NCBI GenBank assembly: GCA_030587435.1
Contig: JAUQZC010000152.1
Span: 1 to 25,483 of the forward strand
Length of the DNA stretch: 25,483 bases
DNA from: Candidatus Baldrarchaeota archaeon
GTDB taxonomy: Archaea; Asgardarchaeota; Baldrarchaeia; Baldrarchaeales; DXJG01
Direction: 5' to 3'
The notes under the pieces were generated by a model. It worked only from the letters and a program-made list of their open reading frames with translations. It ran no database searches and was not told the DNA's origin. Made by a program: the position numbers and the translations under genes. Below are positions 14,434 to 23,000 of the stretch, piece by piece. The stretch's first letter is position 1. The number at the start of each line of letters is the position of its first letter.

Positions 14434-15216
14434 ATGCCTTTTGTTGAGAAGGATGGTGTTAAGCTTTTTTATAGGGTTGATGGTGATGGTAAGCCTGTTG
14501 TTCTTATTCATGGTGCTTGGTCTACGCATCGATGGTGGGATCCGGTGACAAGGTTGCTTTCTAAAAAGTATATGACTGTGGCTGTTGATGTTAGAGGTCA
14601 TGGAGACTCCACTAAATTGGAGAAGCCTTCCTCTATTAAGGAGTTTACTGAGGATCTCCACTACTTACTGGGGGAGCTAGGTTTTGACGAGGTTGTTTTG
14701 ATGGGACATTCTATGGGTGGTATGATTTCTATGCAGTATGCTTTGGACCATCCTGACCATGTTAAGGGTTTGATTCTTGTTTCTAGCACTCCTAGGTCGG
14801 GTGGACATTTGAAGTATTATTTGCTTTACTTTTTGGCTAAGTTGAAGCTCGTTTCCTACGAAAAAATGCTTGTTAAGACTTTAAGAGAAATGTTTCATCC
14901 TTCTACGCCAAAAGAGACCGTTGAATGGGCTATTAAAGAGATGTTAAGAACAAGTTTGGAAGATTTTATGAAAATTACCAAGAGCATTAAGGGTTTTGAT
15001 ATTACACATCGTCTTGGGGAGATTAAGCAGCCCACTCTTATAATTGTTGGAGAAAAAGACAGTGTTACTCCCTTAGATCGTTCTAGGCTTTTACATGCAA
15101 AGATTCCTGATTCAAGGCTGGTTGTTATCGAGGAATGCGATCATACTGTAATACTGGATAAACCTGAAAGAATTGCAGAGGAAACGGTGAAGTTTCTCGA
15201 AGAAATTAACTATTAA
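14434..15216 (+). CDS. Alpha/beta-fold hydrolase
   Basis: The 260-residue protein has the complete alpha/beta hydrolase triad: S93 in the nucleophile elbow LMGHSMGGM, D209 in VGEKDSVTP and H237 in ECDHTVILDKPE. The oxyanion HGAW motif is near residue 26, and VDVRGHGDS follows the third strand. It resembles small esterases, lactonases and peroxidase-like hydrolases. The substrate cannot be told, and no partner gene is adjacent. There is no signal peptide, so it should be cytoplasmic. The ATG at 14434 agrees with the MPFVEKDGVKLFYRV start common in the family. It converges on the hdr/glt operon, with 126 bases between stop codons. Confidence 0.85.
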   Translation: MPFVEKDGVKLFYRVDGDGKPVVLIHGAWSTHRWWDPVTRLLSKKYMTVAVDVRGHGDSTKLEKPSSIKEFTEDLHYLLGELGFDEVVLMGHSMGGMISMQYALDHPDHVKGLILVSSTPRSGGHLKYYLLYFLAKLKLVSYEKMLVKTLREMFHPSTPKETVEWAIKEMLRTSLEDFMKITKSIKGFDITHRLGEIKQPTLIIVGEKDSVTPLDRSRLLHAKIPDSRLVVIEECDHTVILDKPERIAEETVKFLEEINY

Positions 15217-15275
15217 TAAGAATTTGACCACAATCCTAGAACTATGTTTCAAAAGAAACTTAATCTTTCAATATA

Positions 15276-15302
15276 TAAGGATGTAGAAGTAAAAAATCCT
15301 TA
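15276..15302. terminator. Possible bidirectional terminator between convergent genes
   Basis: TAAGGAT (15276-15282) pairs with ATCCTTA (15296-15302), with T-rich DNA after it on the plus strand and an A-rich loop. A smaller GTTTC-AAAA-GAAAC hairpin lies at 15246-15259. The position between two converging units fits termination in both directions. Confidence 0.35.
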
Positions 15303-15342
15303 ATTTTAGTGAAATGTACTATTTATGATCGTTCTAAGTAGA

Positions 15343-16887
15343 TTATTTCCATTTTTCAAGGACTTGTTTTTCTAAGCCTGCAAGTTTTACACCAGTTATA
15401 GCTGCAACGTTAATATCTAAAGCTCGTAAATCCTCCTTTGACAGTTGATGAATATCATCGTGACCTGATAGCATTGTAAGCATTTTAATCTCCTCGGCCA
15501 TAGCTTTTAAGAAGTTGACCAGTCGCTCGGCAGCTTTTTCTGGCTGAAGTCTCTTTCGGAGTTCTGGATCTTGAGATGTTATTCCATAAGGACATCTCCC
15601 TCTGAGACACTGCGTACAGACACGGCATCCCATTGCAATTAAGGCTGCTGAAGCTATTGCTACACAGTCAGCGCCTAATGCTAAAGCTTTAACAGCATCT
15701 GCTCCACTGCGAATTCCACCCATAACAATGAGTTTTACTTCTTCGCGTAGACCAAGCTCTTCGAGTGCTTTAACTGCAGGTGGAATGCATCCTATCGTTG
15801 GAATTCCTGCAGCTTGAATAGCCATTTCTGGTGCAGCCCCAGTCCCACCTTGTGCACCGTCTATAGCAATTGCGTCTGCACCTGCTTCAGCAGCGAGTTT
15901 AACATCTTTATAAACTCTTCCAGGACCCAGTTTTACAATAATTGGTTTTTCATAGTTTGTTACATCTCGGAGAAGTGCAATTTGTTTCTTTAAATCTTCT
16001 TCGACATTAAAGATATCATAGTGTCTGCATGGTGAAAGACAATCTGTGCCAACCGGTATACCACGGGTCTTAGCTATTTCTTCTGTAACTTTTTCTCCAA
16101 GTAGATGGCCGCCCATGCCAGGTTTTGCTCCCTGTCCTATTTTGATTTCAATGGCGTCTGATCTGTTAAGGTAATCTATGGAAACCCCCCATCTGCCGCT
16201 AGCCCATTGAACTATTAATTGTCCACCGGGTTCGTAGGTTTTTTTACCACGTTTGAAATCCTCTTCGTTCTTGTAGCCATGTACGAGATAATATTCCTCT
16301 GGAAAAGAACCTCCTTCACCTGTACATGCAGCAATTCCCATTTTGGCAGTTGCTATGGATAAAGCCATTTTAGCTTCTCTTGAAATAGCTCCATAGGACA
16401 TGGCAGCAAACATAACTGGTATTTTGAGTTTTAAGGGTTTTTTTACTCTTCCTTCGCCGATTACAACATCCATTTTACATTCTTCTCTATATTTGTCTTT
16501 GGGGGCAGGTGGATGGAGCTGGGCTGGTACAATAACTAGGTTGTCGAAATGTGGCATTAGTCCCATGGTTCCAAATCCTCTGAGTAAGTATTTTCCAGTT
16601 TCAGCTTTGTAATGAATTTCTTCAATTGCCTGAAATGTCCATAATCCTCTTGAGAAACGTTCAGATTCAGCTGGTCGAATGTGAATCACATTGTTAGGAC
16701 AATTTTCAATACAGATTCTACAACCAACACATGCTAAGTCATTGAGCACATAAGCTCTACCCATATCATCGATTGAAAAAACAGAATTTGGGCACACTTC
16801 TACGCAGGTTGAACATTTACCAGGCATTTTCCAACTAATACAACGTTCTTTATCCATTGTAACACAATAGGCTCCTAATATAGGCAT
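15343..16887 (-). CDS. gltB: Ferredoxin-FMN glutamate synthase-like subunit (archaeal GltB2 type)
   Basis: The 514-residue protein combines an N-terminal ferredoxin-like region with the FMN (beta/alpha)8 domain of glutamate synthase. Cysteine clusters CSTCVEVCP and CVGCRICIENCP lie in residues 16-63. The FMN domain runs from about 150 to 470, with FAAMSYGAISREAKMAL, TGEGGSFPEEYY, IKIGQGAKPGMGGHLLG, DGAQGGTGAAPE and MGGIRSGADAVKALALGAD. The GCRVCTQCLRGRCPYG motif corresponds to the 3Fe-4S site of the family. It should oxidise reduced ferredoxin or an internal cluster and reduce an imino-glutarate-type substrate. No glutaminase domain is present here or nearby, so the nitrogen donor, and even the substrate, are open. 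GAGGTGAAAG supports the ATG at 16887. It is the last gene of the hdr operon. Confidence 0.88.
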   Translation of the reverse strand: MPILGAYCVTMDKERCISWKMPGKCSTCVEVCPNSVFSIDDMGRAYVLNDLACVGCRICIENCPNNVIHIRPAESERFSRGLWTFQAIEEIHYKAETGKYLLRGFGTMGLMPHFDNLVIVPAQLHPPAPKDKYREECKMDVVIGEGRVKKPLKLKIPVMFAAMSYGAISREAKMALSIATAKMGIAACTGEGGSFPEEYYLVHGYKNEEDFKRGKKTYEPGGQLIVQWASGRWGVSIDYLNRSDAIEIKIGQGAKPGMGGHLLGEKVTEEIAKTRGIPVGTDCLSPCRHYDIFNVEEDLKKQIALLRDVTNYEKPIIVKLGPGRVYKDVKLAAEAGADAIAIDGAQGGTGAAPEMAIQAAGIPTIGCIPPAVKALEELGLREEVKLIVMGGIRSGADAVKALALGADCVAIASAALIAMGCRVCTQCLRGRCPYGITSQDPELRKRLQPEKAAERLVNFLKAMAEEIKMLTMLSGHDDIHQLSKEDLRALDINVAAITGVKLAGLEKQVLEKWK

Positions 16888-16901
16888 CTTACTTTCACCT
16901 C

Positions 16902-17561
16902 TTATTTATAGAATGGCTTCACCGAAATGGGTACCAGTTTTTTAAATTTTTTCGGATCCGCGTCTATATTATACTTACTAAAATATTCTTCAAGTTTTCT
17001 TATATCTTCGCTTTCTATCGGTGTCTCTTTACAATTATGCCCTAAACTTTTCCATTTTCCTCCAACAAAAATGCTACCGCGAATAAACCAGTTTCCCACA
17101 TTTTCACCCACGTTTCCAACTATTATTATTTCTCCTCCCACCATGTAGGTCCCCACGTCGTTTCCAGCATTCCCTGCAACTAATATTGTTGCCCCCTTAT
17201 TTAAGGCACCTAAAAAATCTCCGGCATCCCCACGTATTACCACTAACCCACCGTAACAATATTCTGCAGCTCCATATCCTGCGTTTCCATTAACAATAAT
17301 CGTGCCTTTAGTCATGTTATCAGCCAAAAATTTACCAGCATTACCGTTTATGGTGATTGTTGCGCCGTCGTTCAATGCAGCCGTGTAATCTCCTACATCT
17401 CCGTTTATGATAACATTACCGTTTTTTAATCCTGCCGCAAGACCATGAATGTGGGAAGCATTCTCAACTACTATTTTCTCGGCTCCGTTCTTAATTACCT
17501 TTCTAATCTCAGAATTTACCGTTCTTAAGTCTTTATTACTCGCATCTATTTTATATTCCAT
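16902..17561 (-). CDS. GXGXG beta-helix protein (glutamate synthase alpha C-terminal domain, GltB3 type)
   Basis: The 219-residue protein consists mostly of repeated beta-helix turns with the G-x-x-G-x-x-x-x-G pattern, such as NGDVGDYTAALNDGATI, NGNAGKFLADNMTKG, RGDAGDFLGALNKGA and VGNVGENVGNWFIRG. This is the GXGXG fold of the C-terminal part of glutamate synthase and of formylmethanofuran dehydrogenase subunit C. The adjacent FMN subunit points to the glutamate synthase type. A C-terminal tail (DIRKLEEYFSKYNIDADP) follows the helix. In archaea the bacterial GltB is often split into glutaminase, FMN and GXGXG proteins; only the last two are here. The ATG at 17561 has GGAGGAAG upstream, embedded in the end of the preceding gene three bases away. 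Confidence 0.85.
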   Translation of the reverse strand: MEYKIDASNKDLRTVNSEIRKVIKNGAEKIVVENASHIHGLAAGLKNGNVIINGDVGDYTAALNDGATITINGNAGKFLADNMTKGTIIVNGNAGYGAAEYCYGGLVVIRGDAGDFLGALNKGATILVAGNAGNDVGTYMVGGEIIIVGNVGENVGNWFIRGSIFVGGKWKSLGHNCKETPIESEDIRKLEEYFSKYNIDADPKKFKKLVPISVKPFYK

Positions 17562-17564
17562 CGT

Positions 17565-18671
17565 TTACTTCCTCCTAATCGACTTTAACATTTCTTCGAT
17601 TTCCTTTCTACTTTTTTTGCCTGATAGAGCATCTAGCGTTGATAAAAGAAGAGAATCTATCTCTTGTGCCTGTTCTCTTCTTTTCTTGTCTGAAACAAAT
17701 CTTTGTATCTCTTCCATATTAACGGGGGTTTTCGCAATCTCTATAGTTCCCTCTCTGATGGCATAATCCAAGCAGTTTTCACCAATAGGTGTTCTAACAA
17801 TGACGGTAGTTTTTCCTTTCTCCGAACCTAAGTTACCAACAGATAAATCGGCCCATTCCGATGCAAAATCGGTGCAACGAGCACAACCGTCCCTCATATA
17901 TTTTCGAACATCCGATAGCGGAATGGTCTTTTCCGAGCCGTCGTACAATATAATTCTTAGCAAAGCGTTTCTAAAATCCACGGTTATTGTATTAATATCA
18001 CAAGGCTTAATATTAAACCTATTAACTATTTCATTGGTTACTAACTGATGGGAATAGATACCATCACAGAATAATCCAATAACTAAACGTATTCGATCTC
18101 TATAAATTTCAAGTTTTTTGTTTGTAGACGAAAGCACGGTTTTAACTGCTTGAGCAACACATGGCGGCCCAACAATTGCTATTTTTCTTAATTCTTTTTC
18201 GTAGATTGCTTCATTTAGGGCTGTGAGAACCGGAAACCATAAATATTGATAACCTGCACTTTTTAGTATTTCATTTTCGCTTGTCGCAACTTTAGGTAAC
18301 GGTTTAAAAGAAGTTCCCTCTACGTCCCATACAATTGCTCCATCAATGAATCCACATCTAAGTGCTGAAACTAAAAGCGCATCGATAACGTTACCATTCG
18401 GCAACTTTGAGATAACAGAGACTGCACGAATTACAGGTCCATCTTTCCATTCTTTCAATCTTGGGCAACTTTCTTCGCACGGTTTTTCGCAGAAGAAACA
18501 TGTATCTATCACTACATGCGATAGACCAATAGTTCTCTCTTTGGTCTCTAGTATTGGGTGATCTTCTTCCTCAGGGAACTGTAAAATATTCTTTGCACAC
18601 GCTGAAACACACATTCCACACCCACTACATCTGTTTACAGTCCAAACATTTTTTCTAAGCTCCTCAACCAC
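17565..18671 (-). CDS. frhB: F420 hydrogenase/dehydrogenase beta-subunit family protein (FrhB-like)
   Basis: The protein of about 368 residues is an FrhB/FdhB-type flavin iron-sulfur protein, which exchanges electrons between coenzyme F420 and partner clusters. The N-terminal ferredoxin region has CSGCGMCVSACAKN and CFFCEKPCEESCPR. The central domain shows IAIVGPPCVAQAV and LVIGLFCDGIYS. The typical late motif is GCARCTDFASEWADLSVG, followed by GKTTVIVRTPIGE. The longest frame starts at GTG 18680, which lies inside the GAGGTG binding site; GTG 18671, six bases after it, is therefore preferred. It sits between hdrB and the glutamate synthase subunits with gaps of a few bases, so it probably feeds F420H2 electrons into this complex or draws them from it. 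Related FrhB paralogues occur next to glutamate synthase FMN subunits in other archaea. Confidence 0.87.
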   Translation of the reverse strand: MVEELRKNVWTVNRCSGCGMCVSACAKNILQFPEEEDHPILETKERTIGLSHVVIDTCFFCEKPCEESCPRLKEWKDGPVIRAVSVISKLPNGNVIDALLVSALRCGFIDGAIVWDVEGTSFKPLPKVATSENEILKSAGYQYLWFPVLTALNEAIYEKELRKIAIVGPPCVAQAVKTVLSSTNKKLEIYRDRIRLVIGLFCDGIYSHQLVTNEIVNRFNIKPCDINTITVDFRNALLRIILYDGSEKTIPLSDVRKYMRDGCARCTDFASEWADLSVGNLGSEKGKTTVIVRTPIGENCLDYAIREGTIEIAKTPVNMEEIQRFVSDKKRREQAQEIDSLLLSTLDALSGKKSRKEIEEMLKSIRRK

Positions 18672-18682
18672 AATTCTCACCT

Positions 18683-19561
18683 CTAAACTTTACTTAAAAA
18701 ACTTAGCAAGTTATCTGCAGGTATTTTATTAAGATCCAATCCCAACTCCTCAGGCGCAAATCCCATAGCAAGTCCAAGTAGTTGGGGATAAAGAAGTACA
18801 GGTATGTTGTACTGTTTTCCGGCAATCCTACTTATCTCGGGTTGTAAGGCATCAAGTTGAATTTGGCAGAATGGACAAACGGTTACAATGCAGTCGGCTC
18901 CAGATTCTTTTGCACTCTCTATTTTCGCTCTAGCCATTGACAAACTTATTTTTTCATCTATTGCAAGTATCGGTGCTCCACAACACCAAAGCTTCAACGG
19001 CCAATAAATACTTTCTGCTCCAGTAATTTCTACGAGTTTGTCAAGAACAGCTGGGTTCTCTGGATTGTCAAATTTGAGGATATCAGATGGCCGTAAAAGA
19101 TGACATCCATAGTGAACAGCGACTTTTAAGCCTTTAAAACGTTTTTTAATAAATTTCTTGATGTTATCGATTCCAAAATCTTCAGCTAACACCTTAATGA
19201 AGTGTTTAACCTCAATTGACCCCTTAAACTCTCGTTTCACATTCTTAAGTATTTGATTTATCTTGGAAGCTAATTGTGGGTTTTCTTTAAGTTTTTTGTT
19301 GGCTTTTTCCAATATTTCTGAACATCCAGTACATAATGCCATGATGTCTAGACCCGAGTCTTCAGCTATGCTTATGTTCCAAGCTGCTATTGCAAGAGCA
19401 GAAGTTTCATCAATCGACCACAACGCTGGACTACCACAACATCCAGCCCCCTTTAGATCAACAAGCTCGATCCCAAGGGTTTCAGCTACTTTTCTTGCAG
19501 AAATTTCATAGTTATTCAGTCTGACCGGTATTGTACACCCTAAAAACAATGCATACTTCAT
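18683..19561 (-). CDS. hdrB: Heterodisulfide reductase subunit B-like protein (HdrB)
   Basis: The 292-residue protein carries two complete CCG domains. The first has C9, C41-C42 (GAGCCGSP) and C77/C80 (CTGC). The second has C153 (HYGCHLLRP), C193-C194 (LWCCGAP) and C229/C232 (CPFCQ). In HdrB these hold the two non-cubane 4Fe-4S clusters that split disulfides such as CoM-S-S-CoB; in non-methanogens the substrate is usually unknown. All ligands are present, so it should be catalytically competent. The ATG at 19561 overlaps the hdrC stop by four bases (ATGA), and GGAGG lies seven bases upstream. It is soluble, with no membrane segment. Confidence 0.93.
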   Translation of the reverse strand: MKYALFLGCTIPVRLNNYEISARKVAETLGIELVDLKGAGCCGSPALWSIDETSALAIAAWNISIAEDSGLDIMALCTGCSEILEKANKKLKENPQLASKINQILKNVKREFKGSIEVKHFIKVLAEDFGIDNIKKFIKKRFKGLKVAVHYGCHLLRPSDILKFDNPENPAVLDKLVEITGAESIYWPLKLWCCGAPILAIDEKISLSMARAKIESAKESGADCIVTVCPFCQIQLDALQPEISRIAGKQYNIPVLLYPQLLGLAMGFAPEELGLDLNKIPADNLLSFLSKV

Positions 19562-20073
19562 GTTTCAATCCTCCTTATACCTATACGTTTATCTAAGCCT
19601 GTTGTTTCTGCTATTTTCCTTATTTCGTCAACGTTAACTTCAGGTACTGGAGGAAGCCCTAAATCGGCTCTTATCTCGTTTTCAAAATCCGTTATTTCAT
19701 AGATTCTCCCATTATTGATAACAAGGTTCACGAGTTTCTTAAGTGCTGGATATATGTACCCCTCCTCGGCTGCAATATTCTTTAACATAATTAAAACCTC
19801 TGTAGGTTTAACATCCTGTGGGCATCTTTCATAGCACATGTAGCACTCCGCGCATAACCAAATTTCTCTACTTCTAATCACAGATTCTAATCCTAACAAA
19901 GCCATTTTAATAACTTGGTGAGGTTTGAGGAATTCAGCGACAGGGCAGCTGGAAGTACATATGCCACACTGTACACACCAGAGAGCATTAACTCCTAACT
20001 CCGTTTTTGCAATCTTGGATTTAAGGTCATAATTCACTTCCGTAGATTTGGAGGGAATTGTAATTTTACTCAT
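19558..20073 (-). CDS. hdrC: Heterodisulfide reductase subunit C-like protein (HdrC)
   Basis: The 171-residue protein has two 4Fe-4S ferredoxin motifs, CVQCGICTSSCP (cysteines 33, 36, 39, 43) and CAECYMCYERCP (74, 77, 80, 84), separated by the helix typical of HdrC. It passes electrons from HdrA to HdrB. The length is normal. The C-terminal part (ENEIRADLGLPPVPEV) matches HdrC proteins that end in a linker to HdrB. GGGAGG precedes the ATG at 20073, four bases after the hdrA stop. Confidence 0.92.
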   Translation of the reverse strand: MSKITIPSKSTEVNYDLKSKIAKTELGVNALWCVQCGICTSSCPVAEFLKPHQVIKMALLGLESVIRSREIWLCAECYMCYERCPQDVKPTEVLIMLKNIAAEEGYIYPALKKLVNLVINNGRIYEITDFENEIRADLGLPPVPEVNVDEIRKIAETTGLDKRIGIRRIET

Positions 20074-20077
20074 AAAA

Positions 20078-23000
20078 TCAAACCTCCCTTCTTAACGGAT
20101 TTATTCCAAGTTCTTCTATTTGGTGCGTGAATTCCTCAATAATCTTAGCTAATCTTAATCCTTCCCCTGCCGACGCCCATTCAAGTCTAACTCTCTCTGG
20201 CTCCAAACCAACATTTTTTAGCCACTCTTTTACTCGTGATATGCGTTCTTCGGCCCTCAGGTTGCCTGAAATATAATGACAATCACTTGGATGACAGCCA
20301 ACAATTAGCACACCATCGGCTCCTAGTAGAAAAGCATATAAAATATGAAGGGGATCTACTCTAGCACTGCACATTACTCGAATAATTTCAACGGCTGGAG
20401 GATATTCGTAGCGGCTTACACCTGCCATATCCGCTGCAGCATAACCGCACCAATTACAGAGGAAAGCTATGATTTTCACTTGATCTCTTGGCAATGGTTT
20501 TTCAAACGCCGCTCTGAGCATGTTTAAAATTTGATCAGTTCTAAAGTGATGCATCGTTATGGCTCTTGCTGGGCATTCAACTGAGCATGAGCCACAGCCT
20601 TTACATAATAGTGGATCAACTTTAGCCACTAACTGTTCATTTGAAGTAATTTCTAGTTTAATTGCGCCAAATTCGCAAACGTTTACACATCGTCCACAGC
20701 CTGTACAAAGTTCTGGGTTAACATCAGCTATGATAGCCTCGGTAACCACTTTTCCTCGCATTAGTGTAGTAAGAGCTCTCGAAGCAGCAGCTAACGCTTG
20801 GGAAACACTTTCATCTAATCTTTGCGGACCATATGCCAACCCGCAGAGAAAAATACCATCGGTAGCAAAATCTACAGGTCTAAGTTTTGGATGAGCTTCT
20901 AAGAAAAATCCATAATTATTAAGAGGGACTTTAAGTTTAGATGCAAGTTCACGGTTTTCTTCAGGAGGCACGATTGGTGTAGCTAGAACTACCTTATCAG
21001 CGGATATTTTTAGGTTTACATAGGATGTGGTGTCATAAGCACTTACGATAAGCTTTCCGTCTTCTTGATAGACCTCAGGTCTTTTATCCAAATTATACCT
21101 TATGAAAGTTATTCCAAGTTCACGAGCTTGGCGATAAAGTTTTTCGCCTTTAACTGGCAACCTTATGTCTCTGTATAGCACGTAAATATTTAGTTTCGGA
21201 TGTTTATTCTTTATTTTAACTGCTTCCATTAAAGTTCTTTCGCAACAAACAGCAGAGCAGTACGTTCGATCAAGATTTTCCCTACTACCAGCACATAAGA
21301 TAAACACTATGGTTTCTTCATTTTTCACCTTGTCCTCTATCTGCTGAAATTCAGTTAGGGTATAGATGTTACTGAATTTTCCGTAGCCATACAAACCCTT
21401 TGGTTTAAACTCTTCGGCGCCGGTTGCAACAATAACTGTTCCAACTTTAATTTCTTTATTAGCTCCATTTTGATTTAATTTAACACTGAAATTTCCTATC
21501 GAGCCTTTAATATCTTCTATTTTAGTGGAAGAAAGAACTTCGATGTTTTCATGTTTTTTTACGGAGCTAATTAAATCAGAGATCCATTTAACATCTTCAT
21601 TGTACCCGTAGAGAGATAGATCATATCCCATTTTCTCTCTGCTTTCGACAAGATACGTTTTAAATCCGCTGTCAGCGATACTTTTCGCGGCTATAAGACC
21701 ACTAACTGTTCCACCAATAACAAGAGCAGCAGGAGTAACTTCTATTTCCATTCGCTCTAATGGTTCTAAGAGCCTTGCTTTCGCCACAGCCATTCTAACA
21801 AGTTCTTTTGCTTTCTCGGTCGCCTTTTCAGGGTAACTTTTATGAACCCAAGCAACCTGTTCCCTGATGTTAACCATTTCAAATAGGTATGGATTTAGTC
21901 CAGCTTCTTCACATACGGTGCGAAACAACGGTTCATGAGTTCTTGGAGTACATGAAGCCACTACAACCCTGTTAAGGTTGTACTTTTTAATAGCTTCTTT
22001 AATTCTTTCTGTTCCATCCTTAGAACATGCGAACATTAAATCTTCAGCATGAACAACATTATCAAGACTCTTCGCTTCCTCCACGACTGCCTTAACGTCT
22101 ACAACAGCAGCTATATTAAGACCGCAGTGACACACAAAAACCCCTATTCTCGGCTCTTGATCCAACGGTCTTTCATCTTTCACAGGCTTTTTCTCACTTG
22201 AAATGTTTTTTTGCCTGTTTACACGTTTTACTCTGCTTGCTGCCTGAGCTGCAGCAGCTAGTGCTTGCATTACACTGTGAGAAATATCTTTGGGATTCTG
22301 ACATGCACCACATACATATATGCCGGGGACATTAGTATTGACTGGTACACTACCAGTAGACTTAAAGAAACCAAACTCGTTTAGTTCTATTCCGAGAATT
22401 TCAGCTAATTTGGATGTATCCTCCCTTGGTACTACTGCAGGACAAAGCACTACTAAATCCACGTCTACGGATTTAATTTCTCCGCTGGGAAGATCAGCAT
22501 ACCTTATTAATAATTTCTTACTTTTTTTGTCCCATAAAACTTCGCTTGGTAAACCCTTTATGTATTTAATTCCATATTCTTCAACAGCTCTTCTTAGCAA
22601 GTCTTCGTGACCTTTACCAGATGCATTTAGATCATTGTAGAAAACCATTACATCTATATTTGGATCGTGTTCTTTTGTAACTATAGCCTGTTTTGCCGCG
22701 TACATGCAGCAAATCTGCGAGCAATAGTCTTTTATCTTTTTGTTCCTGGATCCGACGCACTGAATAATTGCGATTCTTCTTGGATGTTTTTTATCTGAAG
22801 GTCTGACGATCTCTCCACCTGTAGGTCCAGCAGCATTCATAAGGCGTTCATATTGTAAGGAAGTTATAACGTCTTTAAATCTACCATACCCATATTGTGG
22901 TAGAACAGATGGATCTAGGAGAGAAAAACCGGTTGCAACAATTATTGAAGCAACTTCTACTACAAGTTCTTGAGGCTTCTGGTTGAAATTAATTGCACCA

